From Planctomycetota bacterium (lineage in GTDB: Bacteria > Planctomycetota > Phycisphaerae > SM23-33): a stretch of DNA of 34,706 bases. The notes beneath the pieces were generated by a model. It saw nothing but the letters and a program-made list of their open reading frames with translations. It searched no databases and was not told where the DNA came from. How positions within the stretch are numbered: position 1 is the first letter of the stretch; each line of letters starts with the position of its first letter. A program made the position numbers and the translations under genes. Location: the NCBI GenBank assembly GCA_016235825.1, contig JACRIL010000173.1, positions 1 to 34,706 of the forward strand. The letters run 5' to 3'. Positions 1-8,752 of the stretch are shown here, piece after piece.

Positions 1-1
1 C

Positions 2-136
2 ATCACCGAGACGCAGAACCGCAATCGGCGCGCACGGCAGTCCCACGTGAAAGCCAAACTCAGGCGGTTACGCAGACTTGGCGTCAAGTTGTATAAGCTG
101 CGATGCTGCATCATGCCAGAGGAAGTTTCGTTGTAG
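2..136 (+). CDS. C-terminal tail of an unidentified protein (5' end outside window)
   Basis: An open frame enters from the left edge and ends at TAG 134-136, giving 44 residues that begin ITETQNRNRRARQ and end CCIMPEEVSL. It is very basic, with RRARQ, KLRRLRRL and KLYKLRCC clusters, and has no recognisable domain. Such a tail would fit a DNA-binding protein or transposase C-terminus, but I cannot assign a family. The stop lies two bases before the TTAG that borders the MITE-like element. It may also be chance open frame, because only 135 bases are visible. Confidence 0.35.
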   Translation: MTETQNRNRRARQSHVKAKLRRLRRLGVKLYKLRCCIMPEEVSL

Positions 137-142
137 TGTTAG

Positions 143-278
143 CAGCCCGTTGAAAATGTAGCGTGGGCATCCTGCCCTCGCATTTTGTCATTTTTCCTTG
201 GTTTTCCGCAGGCGAGACGCCTGCGGCACACGCGGCCAAGATGGCCACGCTACAAACATCGCCTTTTTCAACGGGCTG
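143..278 (+). mobile_element. MITE-like palindromic element, copy 1
   Basis: This 136 bp element has perfect 14 bp terminal inverted repeats: CAGCCCGTTGAAAA at 143-156 and its complement at 265-278. TTAG lies directly outside each end (139-142 and 279-282), as expected of a 4 bp target duplication. It has no ORF. Inside are hairpin modules such as CCGCAGGCG-AGA-CGCCTGCGG and GCGAGGGC-AGGAT-GCCCTCGC-type stems. The reverse complement of 34349-34507 is the same sequence apart from a 24 bp block missing here and one T indel, so the two copies are recent relatives in opposite orientation. No transposase is visible, so it is presumably mobilised in trans. Confidence 0.75.
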
Positions 279-303
279 TTAGCCCGGAGGGCGTATGAAA
301 GTA

Positions 304-335
304 GCCCCGCTCCGGAGCGAAGCGGAGGGCGGGGC
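304..335. repeat. short GC-rich hairpin repeat
   Basis: GCCCCGCTCC is followed by a GGAGCGAAGC loop region and then GGAGGGCGGGGC, giving an imperfect hairpin directly beside the MITE-like element. It resembles the other nested hairpins of this window in having a CGAAGC or CTTCG core. The rest of 283-573 shows nothing I can assign. A weak 5 bp hairpin, GCCCC-ATC-GGGGC at 537-549, lies downstream of the 574-858 gene and could serve as its terminator. Confidence 0.4.
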
Positions 336-573
336 GGCAGGTGTCGTTCAATTCGAGTCCCTTGTGGGCGATTGAGTGCCATCTGTTTTCATCCTGATTT
401 ATCGGACTTCTGGAGGGTGTTGCTTTTTCCCACAACAGCCGACTTCCTCGCCGAAGACTTTCGCCGGGGCTTTCCGGGATTCTATAACGTCTGCCGTGGC
501 GCGAGCGGCGGGTATATTGACCCCAAAATCAAATCAGCCCCATCGGGGCGGCACTATGTTGTTTAAAAATTAT

Positions 574-858
574 TTACCTTTCTTTCGTTTTAGGCGTCTT
601 GGTGTCATAGTTTTTCTGAAAGCAGATGGAGGCCGTTTTTTTTGCCAAGTCAACAAAACCTTCTACCCAATGATCTGCATTTATTTCATATCGTCCAACA
701 TGAAAACCATCAGCATAATCAGAAAATCCAGGTAACACTTTAAATTCACTAGCAGTTTTTTCCGCTTTGGCCTGGGAAGAATAAACACCAATAAATTTCA
801 CATCTGAATATCCCTCAGGATCTTCACGAAGACGCTGAACGACATAAACATGTTTCAT
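574..858 (-). CDS. small DUF7336-like protein
   Basis: This 94-residue protein starts MKHVYVVQRL and contains KFIGVYSSQAKAE, GFSDYADGFHVGRYEI and DHWVEGF. That pattern (an N-terminal VYVVQ strand, IGVYSS..KAE helix, PGF.DY.DGFH..RYEI, and DHW.EGF) matches my memory of the DUF7336 family, which has no known function. It starts 30 bp after the UDP-glucose dehydrogenase stop on the same strand and could be co-transcribed, although only a weak purine stretch precedes the ATG. The gene is clearly more AT-rich than its neighbours and ends in a lysine- and threonine-rich tail, suggesting acquisition by transfer. Family assignment is from memory of the pattern, not from a search. Confidence 0.7.
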   Translation of the reverse strand: MKHVYVVQRLREDPEGYSDVKFIGVYSSQAKAEKTASEFKVLPGFSDYADGFHVGRYEINADHWVEGFVDLAKKTASICFQKNYDTKTPKTKER

Positions 859-888
859 GTTTCTATATCTTTCGTCATCGATAGTTCG

Positions 889-2214
889 TCATCGCCCGAT
901 GCCGTAGTACGTGAAACCCATCTGCCGGAGGTGGTCGGGGTCGTAGATGTTCCTTCCGTCGAAGACGACGGGCTGGCGGAGCAGCGACTTGATCCGCTTC
1001 CAGTCGGGGCTGCGGAACTCGTTCCACTCGGTGATGAGCATCAAGGCGTCGGCCTTGGCCAGCGCGTCGTAAGGATTTTCGGCATATTTGATCTTGTCGC
1101 CCACGATAGCGCGGATGTTCTGCATCGCCTCGGGGTCGAATACCTTTATCTTCGCCCCGGCGTTCAGCAGGGCCGGTATCACCGACAGCGACGGGGCCTC
1201 GCGGACGTCGTCGGTGCGGGGCTTGAACGCCAGGCCCCAGATTGCCAGCGTCCTGCCGGACAGTTTCCCGCCGAAATGCTTCACTATCGCCGGGATCAGC
1301 CAGGTCTTCTGGGCGTCGTTGACCTTCTCGGCCGCGTCTACGGTCAGGAAATCCAGCCCGAACCCGCGGGCGCTGCTGACCAGCGCGCGGGTGTCTTTAG
1401 GCAGGCACGACCCGCCGTAGCCCAGGCCCGGGAACAGGAATGTCTTGCCTATCCGCGGATCCAGCGCGGTGGCCTGGCGGACCTTTTCCACGTCGGCCCC
1501 GACCGCCTGGCATAGCCGGGCGACTTCGTTGATGTACGATATCTTGACGGCCAGAAATCCGTTGGCCGCATATTTGGCGATCTCGGCCGACGCCGGATCC
1601 ATCCGGAGGATCGGCGCTCCGGTCCGGCAGAACGGCTCGTAAAGCTCGTGCAAAATCCGGTACGACCTGTCATCGGTAACGCCGACGACCACGCGGTCGG
1701 GCTTCATGAAGTCGTCGACCGCCGTGCCCTCCTTGAGAAATTCCGGATTGTTGGCCACCGAAAACGGACCTTTCAGAATCGCGGCGGCCGCCCCGCGAAC
1801 CCTGGCGTTGGTGCCGACCGGAACGGTGCTTTTGAGCACGAACAGCGGCGCGTCGTCGCCGTTTTGCCCGCGGTCCGGCCCGGCCAGGTGGCCGGCGAGC
1901 GTCCTGGCCGATTCCAGCACGTACCGCAAATCGGCCGAGCCGTCCTCGTTGGGCGGCGTCGGCAGGCAGAGAAAATATATCTTCGAGTGCAGCGCGGCGG
2001 CCTTGTAATCGGTCGAAAACGCCAGCCGGCCCTCGCGGATGTTGCGCTGGAGTATGTCCGGCAGCCCCGGCTCGTAAATCGTCAACTGTCCGGCCGAAAG
2101 TTTCTGCACCTTCTGCTGGTCGATGTCCAGGCAGAGCACCTCGTTGCCGCTGTCGGCGAAGCATGCGCCCGCCACAAGCCCGACGTAACCTGTGCCAATG
2201 ACCGATACTCTCAT
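889..2214 (-). CDS. ugd: UDP-glucose 6-dehydrogenase
   Basis: This 441-residue cytosolic enzyme should oxidise UDP-glucose to UDP-glucuronate with two NAD+, supplying cell-surface polysaccharide synthesis. The N-terminal Rossmann fold opens with IGTGYVGLVAGACFA (GxGxxG at residues 7-12) and continues to D30. The family's STVPVGT (129-135) and NPEFLKEGTAV (156-166) motifs are present. The catalytic cysteine is C270 in GYGGSCLPKD. The C-terminal UDP-binding domain has WGLAFKPRTDDVREAPS. Length and all key motifs are normal for the family. AAGGAG lies about 12 bases upstream of the ATG. It is divergent from the asparagine synthase gene. The closely related GDP-mannose dehydrogenase is less likely given the overall length and motif set, but substrate is inferred. 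Confidence 0.93.
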   Translation of the reverse strand: MRVSVIGTGYVGLVAGACFADSGNEVLCLDIDQQKVQKLSAGQLTIYEPGLPDILQRNIREGRLAFSTDYKAAALHSKIYFLCLPTPPNEDGSADLRYVLESARTLAGHLAGPDRGQNGDDAPLFVLKSTVPVGTNARVRGAAAAILKGPFSVANNPEFLKEGTAVDDFMKPDRVVVGVTDDRSYRILHELYEPFCRTGAPILRMDPASAEIAKYAANGFLAVKISYINEVARLCQAVGADVEKVRQATALDPRIGKTFLFPGLGYGGSCLPKDTRALVSSARGFGLDFLTVDAAEKVNDAQKTWLIPAIVKHFGGKLSGRTLAIWGLAFKPRTDDVREAPSLSVIPALLNAGAKIKVFDPEAMQNIRAIVGDKIKYAENPYDALAKADALMLITEWNEFRSPDWKRIKSLLRQPVVFDGRNIYDPDHLRQMGFTYYGIGR

Positions 2215-2355
2215 CTTGCGTAACTGCTCCTTTCGCTCACCTGCCCGGGGAGGAAGATGCTTCCCGCCGGGGCGAATATTTAATAGTATGCGGTATGGTT
2301 GGCCAATTGCGGCGGCGTTTCAAGAAAATTTTCGGCCGGGAGATCGGAACATCGG

Positions 2356-3858
2356 ATGTGCGGAATAATCGCGATAGTCTGTGACGACGGCGAATACCGC
2401 CGGACGGTCGGGGCGAAGATGCTCGAACTGCTCGCGCACAGGGGCACTCAGCCGGGCAAAACCTTCGACTGCGGCGGCTCGCTGCTGGGCTGCGTCCGCC
2501 TGCCGATAGTCGGCGGATACGACGGCGTCCAGCCGGTCATCTACGGCGACATGGCCATCGCCTTCAACGGCGAGATATACAACTATCGCGACCTTGCCGC
2601 CGACACGCCCAGCGACACCGCCGCCTGCCTGCGTGTCATCCGGGCCGAGGGATTCGCGGCCCTCAACCGCTTTCGCGGCATGTACGCGATGATCGTGCAC
2701 GATCGGGCCGCCGGATCGGTCTGGGCCGCACGCGACCCCATGGGCGTAAAACCGCTCTACGTCTGGGGCGACGGCGGACGCTGGCACCTTGCCAGCGAGA
2801 TAAAATGCCTTGCCGCCGCGCCGGATTTTGACGGAAAATATTTACAGGTTCTGCCCGGCCACGTCTGGACGCCCAAGGACGGGATGCAGCCGGTGGTCGG
2901 CCCGCCGTGGAAGACCGACCTGCCCGCCCCGGCCGACATGAACGAGGCGGTTGAAAATCTCGACAAGGCCCTGCGAGAGTCGGTACGGCTGCGAGTGCCG
3001 GCCGGCGAAAAATACGCCGTCCTGGTCTCCGGCGGGGTCGACAGCTCGCTTATCGCGGCCGTTGCCAACCTGTATCAGCCGCCGATCCTGATCGCCGTCG
3101 GCACGGAGGAATCCGAAGATGTGAAAGTCGCCTGCCGGCTGGCAGAACATCTGAAGCTGCAGATTATCGTCCGGCGGATCAGCCGCCCGGAGGTCGTCGA
3201 TATCCTGCCCAAGGTGGTCTGGCACCTCGAGACGCCCGACAAATACATGATCGCCAATGGTCTGGCGACGTATTTCGCCATGCAGGCCGCGGCCGAACAC
3301 ACCCGCATCACGCTGGGCGGCGACGGGGCGGACGAACTCTTCGCCGGGTACGATTACCTGTTCGAGCATTTCGAGCCGGAAGACCTCGGCAGGGCGCTGG
3401 AATTTCTGCTGGCCCACCTGGGCATGACAGAACTGATGCGGCTGGACCGGATGAGCATGGCCCACGCCGTCGAGGCCCGCGAGCCGTTCCTCGACGGGGC
3501 CTTCATCGCACAGGCCATGCGGATTCCCGTAAACTGGAAATACATCCGCGGCCGGCGGGGCGAACTGACCACCAAGGCCCCGCTTCGTCTGCTGGCCGAC
3601 AGGTTCCTGCCGGAATTTGTTTCCCGCAGGCCGAAGGTCAATTTCTTCCGCGGCGCGGGGATATTCGGAATCCTCGAAGCCAATGCCGAGGAACTCGTCA
3701 AAGACCCGGCCTACGCCGCCACGCTGCCGCCTGGCAGGCCCAAAGACGCACGAACAAAACTCGACAAACTCTGCTGGGACATTTACGCCGGCATGTTCCC
3801 CCAGGTCGCCGCCGCCGGCACCGCACCCGTCGTTACCATCCACCCGTGGTTTATCTGA
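2356..3858 (+). CDS. asnB: glutamine-hydrolysing asparagine synthase
   Basis: The protein (500 residues) should make asparagine from aspartate, ATP and glutamine-derived ammonia. The start is set by MCGIIAIV, since Cys2 must become the N-terminal nucleophile after methionine removal; an upstream in-frame ATG at 2299 would bury it. GGGAGA lies upstream. The class II glutamine amidotransferase domain (about 1-190) has FNGEIYN. The synthetase domain has the ATP-pyrophosphatase loop SGGVDSS (about residues 225-231) and GGDGADELFAGY. The usual HRGPD is altered to HRGTQ and the protein is shorter than E. coli AsnB (554 residues), so it may belong to a branch acting on another substrate, for example in polysaccharide or peptide modification. 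It is divergent from ugd. Confidence 0.85.
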   Translation: MCGIIAIVCDDGEYRRTVGAKMLELLAHRGTQPGKTFDCGGSLLGCVRLPIVGGYDGVQPVIYGDMAIAFNGEIYNYRDLAADTPSDTAACLRVIRAEGFAALNRFRGMYAMIVHDRAAGSVWAARDPMGVKPLYVWGDGGRWHLASEIKCLAAAPDFDGKYLQVLPGHVWTPKDGMQPVVGPPWKTDLPAPADMNEAVENLDKALRESVRLRVPAGEKYAVLVSGGVDSSLIAAVANLYQPPILIAVGTEESEDVKVACRLAEHLKLQIIVRRISRPEVVDILPKVVWHLETPDKYMIANGLATYFAMQAAAEHTRITLGGDGADELFAGYDYLFEHFEPEDLGRALEFLLAHLGMTELMRLDRMSMAHAVEAREPFLDGAFIAQAMRIPVNWKYIRGRRGELTTKAPLRLLADRFLPEFVSRRPKVNFFRGAGIFGILEANAEELVKDPAYAATLPPGRPKDARTKLDKLCWDIYAGMFPQVAAAGTAPVVTIHPWFI

Positions 3859-3933
3859 TCGAATTCAGGATGCAGGCCGCGCAATTTGCCGCGCGACAAT
3901 ATTTCCGCGTGCAACCCCGGCGCCGCCAATGCC

Positions 3934-4128
3934 CTACAGATTCCAAACCTTTGCGAAGGCCTTGAAGCTGCGGTCGTAAGTTTTTTCCGCAGCCGGCGGA
4001 AAGCAGCAGCCGGGAAGCTGCTTCATCGACAGGTGATACCTGATGCACTCGCAGCACTCGCCCCTTCTGTCGCAGCCCGAATAGGTGCAGGCGCAGTTCT
4101 TCGTGTTTGCGGCCTTGTGGCATTCCAT
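3934..4128 (-). CDS. cysteine-rich DUF6485-like protein
   Basis: This 64-residue protein begins MECHKAANTKNCACTYSGC and continues DRRGECCECIRYH, then LPGCCFPPAAEKTYDRS. Nine cysteines spaced in CxCxxxxC and CCxC patterns suggest metal (probably zinc) binding. The arrangement matches my memory of DUF6485, a small family found in anaerobes with no known function. The start chosen has GGGAG about seven bases upstream. A longer in-frame reading from 4269 would overlap the divergent esterase start and lacks such a site. It is convergent with asnB and divergent from the esterase gene. Confidence 0.75.
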   Translation of the reverse strand: MECHKAANTKNCACTYSGCDRRGECCECIRYHLSMKQLPGCCFPPAAEKTYDRSFKAFAKVWNL

Positions 4129-4248
4129 GTTTTTCTCCCGCTGAAATTCCAGCCGGATCAATTTTACCGCGCACAGGCCCCGGCAGACACTTGAAAAGCG
4201 GTTCAATCCCGGCACTAATACCATCTGTCCATTATACAGGAGAAAAAA

Positions 4249-5004
4249 ATGGCTTTCCTCGACATTCATTTTTCAGGCGCGGCGATCCAGAAGCAGAGCA
4301 GCATGTACGTCATCATGCCGGAAGGCAAGGGAGCCGGGCCTTTCCCGGTCCTGTACCTGCTGCACGGCTACAGCGACGACCACACGATCTGGCTGAGGCG
4401 GACCCGCATCGAGGCCTACGTTGAAAGCCTGCCTCTGATCGTGGTCATGCCCGACGGGCATCACAGTTTTTACTGCAACGATCCGCGGCCCAACGGCATG
4501 GCTTATGAGGACCACATCATCAAAGACGTGGTCGGGTTCATTGACCGGACGCTGCCTACCATCGCAAACCGCTCCGGCCGGGCCATTGCGGGCCTGAGCA
4601 TGGGCGGATACGGCGCGATGATGTACGCGATGAAACACCCCGACATTTTCTGCGCGGCGGCAAGTCATTCCGGCGCCCTGCAACTGCTGCACAAGCCCCG
4701 AGCCGACCGGCCGCACCTGATTGAACTGGCCAAATTTTTGCCGGCGAAGGATTACAATCTCTTTGAGCTTTCGGCGAGGCTTAAAAAATCGGGGAAAAAA
4801 CTCGCCCTGCGGATCGACTGCGGCACGGAGGACTTTTTGCTGGACGAGAACCGCGGCTTCCACGCCCACCTGAACAAGCTGGGCATCGGGCATTTTTACA
4901 AGGAGTATCCCGGCTCGCACAATTGGGATTACTGGGACGTTCATATCCGCGAGACGCTGTCGTTCGTGATGAACAACGTCAAAAAACCGAAAATGAGAAA
5001 ATAA
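4249..5004 (+). CDS. EstA/esterase D-type alpha/beta hydrolase
   Basis: This 251-residue serine hydrolase belongs to the putative esterase (tributyrin esterase / S-formylglutathione hydrolase-like) group. The sequence shows LYLLHGYSDDHTIW (oxyanion region, 35-48), the nucleophile elbow GLSMGGYGA with Ser117, an acid residue in CGTEDF (Asp195) and the catalytic His224 in PGSHNWDYW. No signal peptide is present, so it should be cytosolic. CAGGAG sits seven bases before the ATG. The absence of the cysteine-rich formaldehyde-detoxification neighbours makes a general short-acyl esterase more likely than formylglutathione hydrolase, but the substrate cannot be read from sequence. Confidence 0.88.
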   Translation: MAFLDIHFSGAAIQKQSSMYVIMPEGKGAGPFPVLYLLHGYSDDHTIWLRRTRIEAYVESLPLIVVMPDGHHSFYCNDPRPNGMAYEDHIIKDVVGFIDRTLPTIANRSGRAIAGLSMGGYGAMMYAMKHPDIFCAAASHSGALQLLHKPRADRPHLIELAKFLPAKDYNLFELSARLKKSGKKLALRIDCGTEDFLLDENRGFHAHLNKLGIGHFYKEYPGSHNWDYWDVHIRETLSFVMNNVKKPKMRK

Positions 5005-5269
5005 GGTTCTTATCCAAAAACATGGTGAATGTGATGGCAACCCCACGAAATAACAACATTGTGCCTGACGCTTTGCAGTCCCCGGTAGAAACCGGCAATG
5101 GATCGGTTACTGGAGAATTCTTTGGACAGGACTGGTTTTGCCGGATAAGTCCGATCTCGGATTTGTTTCACTGCATGAATTTTCAGAAGAACAATAATAC
5201 CTTGCAAGTTCAGTGCGACCGATTTTTCTGGAACATTTGTTTTCAGCCCGTCAGGGCGTTTGATAATAG

Positions 5270-5319
5270 CCCAGGGTGGAGCGCAGTCCGCCGGCAGGCG
5301 GACGAAGCGAAACCCTGGG
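5270..5319. repeat. nested hairpin repeat, copy A
   Basis: The outer stem is CCCAGGGT (5270-5277) with ACCCTGGG (5312-5319). Inside lies a second perfect stem, GTCCGCC (5286-5292) with GGCGGAC (5297-5303). The reverse complement begins TCCCAGGGTTTCGCTTCG, matching the start of the repeat at 5571, so the two are inverted copies of one family. Confidence 0.6.
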
Positions 5320-5570
5320 AATATCCTCCATTCAATGAAGTTTCAAATTTCCAGTCCCGCCACCGGCAGACGGGCCAAAATTCCAGACAACCCCGGCCGA
5401 AGATTTTTGATGAGACATTCATCCGTAGTGGAAAAAGCAAGGCTTGCGTTTGTCCTTTGCAGCAACAGAACAATGAATTGGTCATTCTCCTTGGAGGTAG
5501 TATTCGGAAATTCTGCCGTTTCTGCCGTGGCGCAAACGGAGATTTGGAAACTTATTTAATGACGATTTGT

Positions 5571-5620
5571 CCCCAGGTTTCGCTTCGGACGGCTGTCGCC
5601 GTCCTCAGCTTCACCTGGGG
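5571..5620. repeat. nested hairpin repeat, copy B
   Basis: The outer stem is CCCCAGGT (5571-5578) with ACCTGGGG (5613-5620), and the inner stem is GGACGGC (5587-5593) with GCCGTCC (5598-5604). The arm reads CCCCAGGTTTCGCTTCGG, which matches the inverted repeat at 5270-5319 while the inner stem has different but still complementary bases. That covariation suggests the folded form is maintained. Confidence 0.6.
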
Positions 5621-5773
5621 CTACTATCTGCCGGCCCTACGGGCCTTGACCGCGGCGACACAAAATCCGCAAGATGGGTTGAATTGGGATTCATTTGTCG
5701 CCCCGCCCTGCGTTTGGCTCCGACGCGGCCGATTTCAAACACCCTGCCGGGCTGAAAGAGGCGGTCGGCATGG

Positions 5774-8752
5774 ATGGCAAATATTATGGCCAAAACGTTT
5801 TACATAATCGACGGCCACTCGCAGATATACCGGGCCTACTACGCGCCGTTCCGGGACCTGACCAGCCCCGCAGGCGAGCCGACCCGCGCCACGCACGTCT
5901 TCTGCCAGATGCTGCTGAACTTCATCCGCAGCCGCCGGCCGGATTACCTGGCGATGGCGGTCGACGGCCCGGCCGAAAAGCTCATCCGCAGGCGCGACTA
6001 TCCGGAATACAAAGCCCACCGCCCGCCCATGCCCGACGACCTTCTGCCGCAGGTGAACAGAATAATGCAGATTGTCAAGGCGATGGGGATTCCGATCCTG
6101 GCATGTGAGGGCCACGAGGCCGACGACATCATCGCCACGCTTGCCGACAGATTCGCCGGGCCGGACCTGCGGGTTATCGTCGTCAGCCGCGACAAGGACC
6201 TCGACCAGATCGTCAACCCCGACGTGGTCCTTTACGACCCGCTCAAGGACCAGACCGCCGACGCCGCGTCGATACTGGCCGGCAAGGGCTATCCGCCGGA
6301 AAAGGCCGTCGAGATCCAGACGCTCTGCGGCGACGCCACTGACAACGTGCCCGGCGTTCCGGGCATCGGGCCCAAGACGGCCGTCAAGCTCGTCATGCAG
6401 TACGGCACGGCCGACGAGGTGCTCAAGCACGCCGACGAACTGACGCCCAAGCTGTGCCAGAACCTTCGCGACAACGCCGACAAGATATCGCTTTCCCGCC
6501 GGCTAGTAACGCTCGACCGCAGCGTGCCTATGGATCTGAAACTTGACGACATGGCCTTCACCGGCGTGCGTGCGCAGGCTGTCAGGCCCATTTTTGTCGA
6601 ACTGGGCCTCAACCGCCTGATCGATCAGATCGACGCCGCGGCCGGGCAGGCAGGCGGAACCGGAGGCGGACAAAAATTCGCCGCCGCACCTGCCGCTGCT
6701 GTAAAGGCCCAGGCGGAAAAATCCGCCGCCGGCAGGCCGGCCGCCGCTCCGAAAATTTTCAGGACGCCGGCCACGCTTTTTGATTTGTCCGGCCAGAATG
6801 AATCGCCCGACGCCGGCACGGACCTGGCCGAAGAAAAATCGCCGGAAAAAGATACTGGCTCTATAACAGGTGCGGCTGAAACCGAAGCCGGCGATCAAAC
6901 GCCGTCCGCCGCGCCCTCCGGGCCGCCGCCGACCACGGCCGGCGATTTCGACTATCGCTGCATCGACACGCCGATGGCACTGAATGATCTGATGGCCCAA
7001 CTGGCCGGTGTGAAGCGGATCGCCGTCGATACCGAGACCACCGCCGTCCAGCCGATGTGGGCCGAGCTTGTCGGAATCAGCCTGGCATGGCAGCCGGGCA
7101 AGGCGTTTTACATTCCGGTCAAAGGGCCGATGGGCAGCCGCGTCCTGGACGTCGCGCTGGTCCGCGAAAAGCTCGGTCCGTTGCTGGCCGATCCGGCCGT
7201 CGCCAAGGTCGGCCAGAACCTCAAGTACGACCTGATCGTCCTTGCTAACGCCGGCATGCCCGTGGCGGGCAAGATGTTCGACACCATGATCGCCGCGCAC
7301 GTGCTCGATTCCACGCGCCTGAGCCTCAAGCTCGACAGCCTGGCGATGGAATTCCTCAACCATCGCGGAATCCCGATCGACGAACTGATCGGCCGGGGCA
7401 AAAAGCGGATCACGATGGACGCCGTGCCGGTCGAGACGGTAACGATCTACGCATCCGAGGACGCCGACGTGTCGCTGCGGCTGGCGGACGTGCTGGCCGG
7501 CAAACTCGCCGACGAAAACCTCACCGGTCTGTTCGAGGACCTCGAGATGCCGCTCATGCCCGTCCTGATGGAGATGGAGCGGACCGGCGTGCTGCTGGAC
7601 AGGAACGAGCTTGGCCTGATGGAACAGGAGATGTCCAGGCAGGCCGAGGCCCTGGCCGGGCGGATCGTCGCCCTCGCCGGAAGGCAGTTCAACATCGACT
7701 CGCCCAAGCAGCTCGCGGCCGTCCTCTTCGACGAACTTCACCTGCCGGTCGCCCGCCGAACCAAGACCGGCCCCAGCACGGACTCGGAAGTGCTGGAAGA
7801 CCTGGCCGCCTCGACCGGCCATGAGCTGCCGGCGCTGGTGCTCGAATATCGCCGGCTGACCAAGCTCATCGGCACGTATCTGAAGGCCCTGGCGGAGTGC
7901 ATTCACCCGCGGACCGGCCGGGTGCATACCGACTTCCACCAGACGGCCACCGTAACCGGCCGGCTGTCAAGTTCCGACCCCAATCTCCAGAATATCCCGA
8001 TCCGCACGCCTGAGGGCAGGCAGATTCGGCGTGCGTTCGTCGCCTCGCCCGGCAGGGCGCTGCTCTCGGCCGACTACTCGCAGATCGAACTGCGGATACT
8101 CGCCCATTTCTGCCAGGACGCCACGCTCATGAAGGCCTTCCATGACGACCAGGACGTGCATCGGATCGTCGCGGCGGAGGTTTTCGGCGTGCCGGCCGGC
8201 GATGTTACGCCCGAGCAGAGGGCGCGGGCCAAGACCGTCAATTTCGGCATTATTTACGGACAGACGGCCTTCGGCTTGGCCCGCACGCTGCGGATATCCA
8301 GGGCCGATGCCGGCCAGTTCATCCAGAACTACAAGAAAAGGTTCCCGCAGATCGACGGATTTCTGGAAAGCTGCATCGCCAATGCCCGCCGCGACGGATA
8401 CGTCCAGACCGTGCTCGGCAGGCGCAGGCGGATCAGCGGCCTGGACGCACGAAACCCATCCGACCGCGCTGCCTCCGAGCGACTGGCCATCAATTCAACC
8501 GTGCAAGGCTCCGCCGCCGATCTCATCAAGCGGGCGATGGTCAACATCGCCCGACGCATCGCCGTCGAGAAACGCCCCAGCCGGATGCTCATCCAGATTC
8601 ACGACGAACTGGTCTTCGAATTGCCCGACTCGCCCGACGCCGTCCAGGCCGAACGCGAAATGATCGAACGCGAGATGACCTCGGCCATCAAACTCTCCGT
8701 TCCGCTCAAGGTCGATGTCGGCGTCGGCAAAAACTGGATGGAGGCAAAGTAG
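5774..8752 (+). CDS. polA: DNA polymerase I
   Basis: This 992-residue protein carries all three activities for gap filling, Okazaki primer removal and repair. The 5' nuclease domain (about 1-290) has IIDGHSQIYRAYYA, PEYKAHRPPMPDD, CEGHEADDIIATLA, VSRDKDLDQI and the DNA-binding NVPGVPGIGPKTA. An Ala/Gly/Pro/Glu-rich linker (about 295-390) makes the protein longer than E. coli Pol I (928). The 3'-5' proofreading domain looks active: VDTETTAV (Asp419, Glu421), GQNLKYDL and YASEDADVS. Polymerase motif A is SADYSQIELRI (Asp767), motif B AKTVNFGIIYG, motif C IHDELVFE (Asp944). An in-frame ATG four codons on (5786) is an equally plausible start. No operon partner is evident. Confidence 0.97.
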   Translation: MANIMAKTFYIIDGHSQIYRAYYAPFRDLTSPAGEPTRATHVFCQMLLNFIRSRRPDYLAMAVDGPAEKLIRRRDYPEYKAHRPPMPDDLLPQVNRIMQIVKAMGIPILACEGHEADDIIATLADRFAGPDLRVIVVSRDKDLDQIVNPDVVLYDPLKDQTADAASILAGKGYPPEKAVEIQTLCGDATDNVPGVPGIGPKTAVKLVMQYGTADEVLKHADELTPKLCQNLRDNADKISLSRRLVTLDRSVPMDLKLDDMAFTGVRAQAVRPIFVELGLNRLIDQIDAAAGQAGGTGGGQKFAAAPAAAVKAQAEKSAAGRPAAAPKIFRTPATLFDLSGQNESPDAGTDLAEEKSPEKDTGSITGAAETEAGDQTPSAAPSGPPPTTAGDFDYRCIDTPMALNDLMAQLAGVKRIAVDTETTAVQPMWAELVGISLAWQPGKAFYIPVKGPMGSRVLDVALVREKLGPLLADPAVAKVGQNLKYDLIVLANAGMPVAGKMFDTMIAAHVLDSTRLSLKLDSLAMEFLNHRGIPIDELIGRGKKRITMDAVPVETVTIYASEDADVSLRLADVLAGKLADENLTGLFEDLEMPLMPVLMEMERTGVLLDRNELGLMEQEMSRQAEALAGRIVALAGRQFNIDSPKQLAAVLFDELHLPVARRTKTGPSTDSEVLEDLAASTGHELPALVLEYRRLTKLIGTYLKALAECIHPRTGRVHTDFHQTATVTGRLSSSDPNLQNIPIRTPEGRQIRRAFVASPGRALLSADYSQIELRILAHFCQDATLMKAFHDDQDVHRIVAAEVFGVPAGDVTPEQRARAKTVNFGIIYGQTAFGLARTLRISRADAGQFIQNYKKRFPQIDGFLESCIANARRDGYVQTVLGRRRRISGLDARNPSDRAASERLAINSTVQGSAADLIKRAMVNIARRIAVEKRPSRMLIQIHDELVFELPDSPDAVQAEREMIEREMTSAIKLSVPLKVDVGVGKNWMEAK

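Larger units (their letters stand above)
5005..5773. other. long intergenic region with two related hairpin repeats
   Basis: About 770 bases separate the esterase stop from polA. Open frames here read through repeat sequence and resemble no protein. The base composition is lower in GC than the flanking genes. Two hairpin repeats (5270-5319 and 5571-5620) are listed separately. The remainder shows no clear promoter, RNA gene or coding remnant. GAAAGAGG at 5755-5762 is the only ribosome-binding-like site near polA. Confidence 0.5.

Noticed and set aside
4923..5807. 294-codon plus-strand frame through the esterase-polA gap
   Set aside because: It overlaps the ends of both genes and is made of repeat sequence; no protein-like motifs.
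6503..7939. 478-codon open frame antisense to polA
   Set aside because: Lies wholly inside polA; repetitive Arg/Gly/Val-rich translation and no ribosome-binding site.
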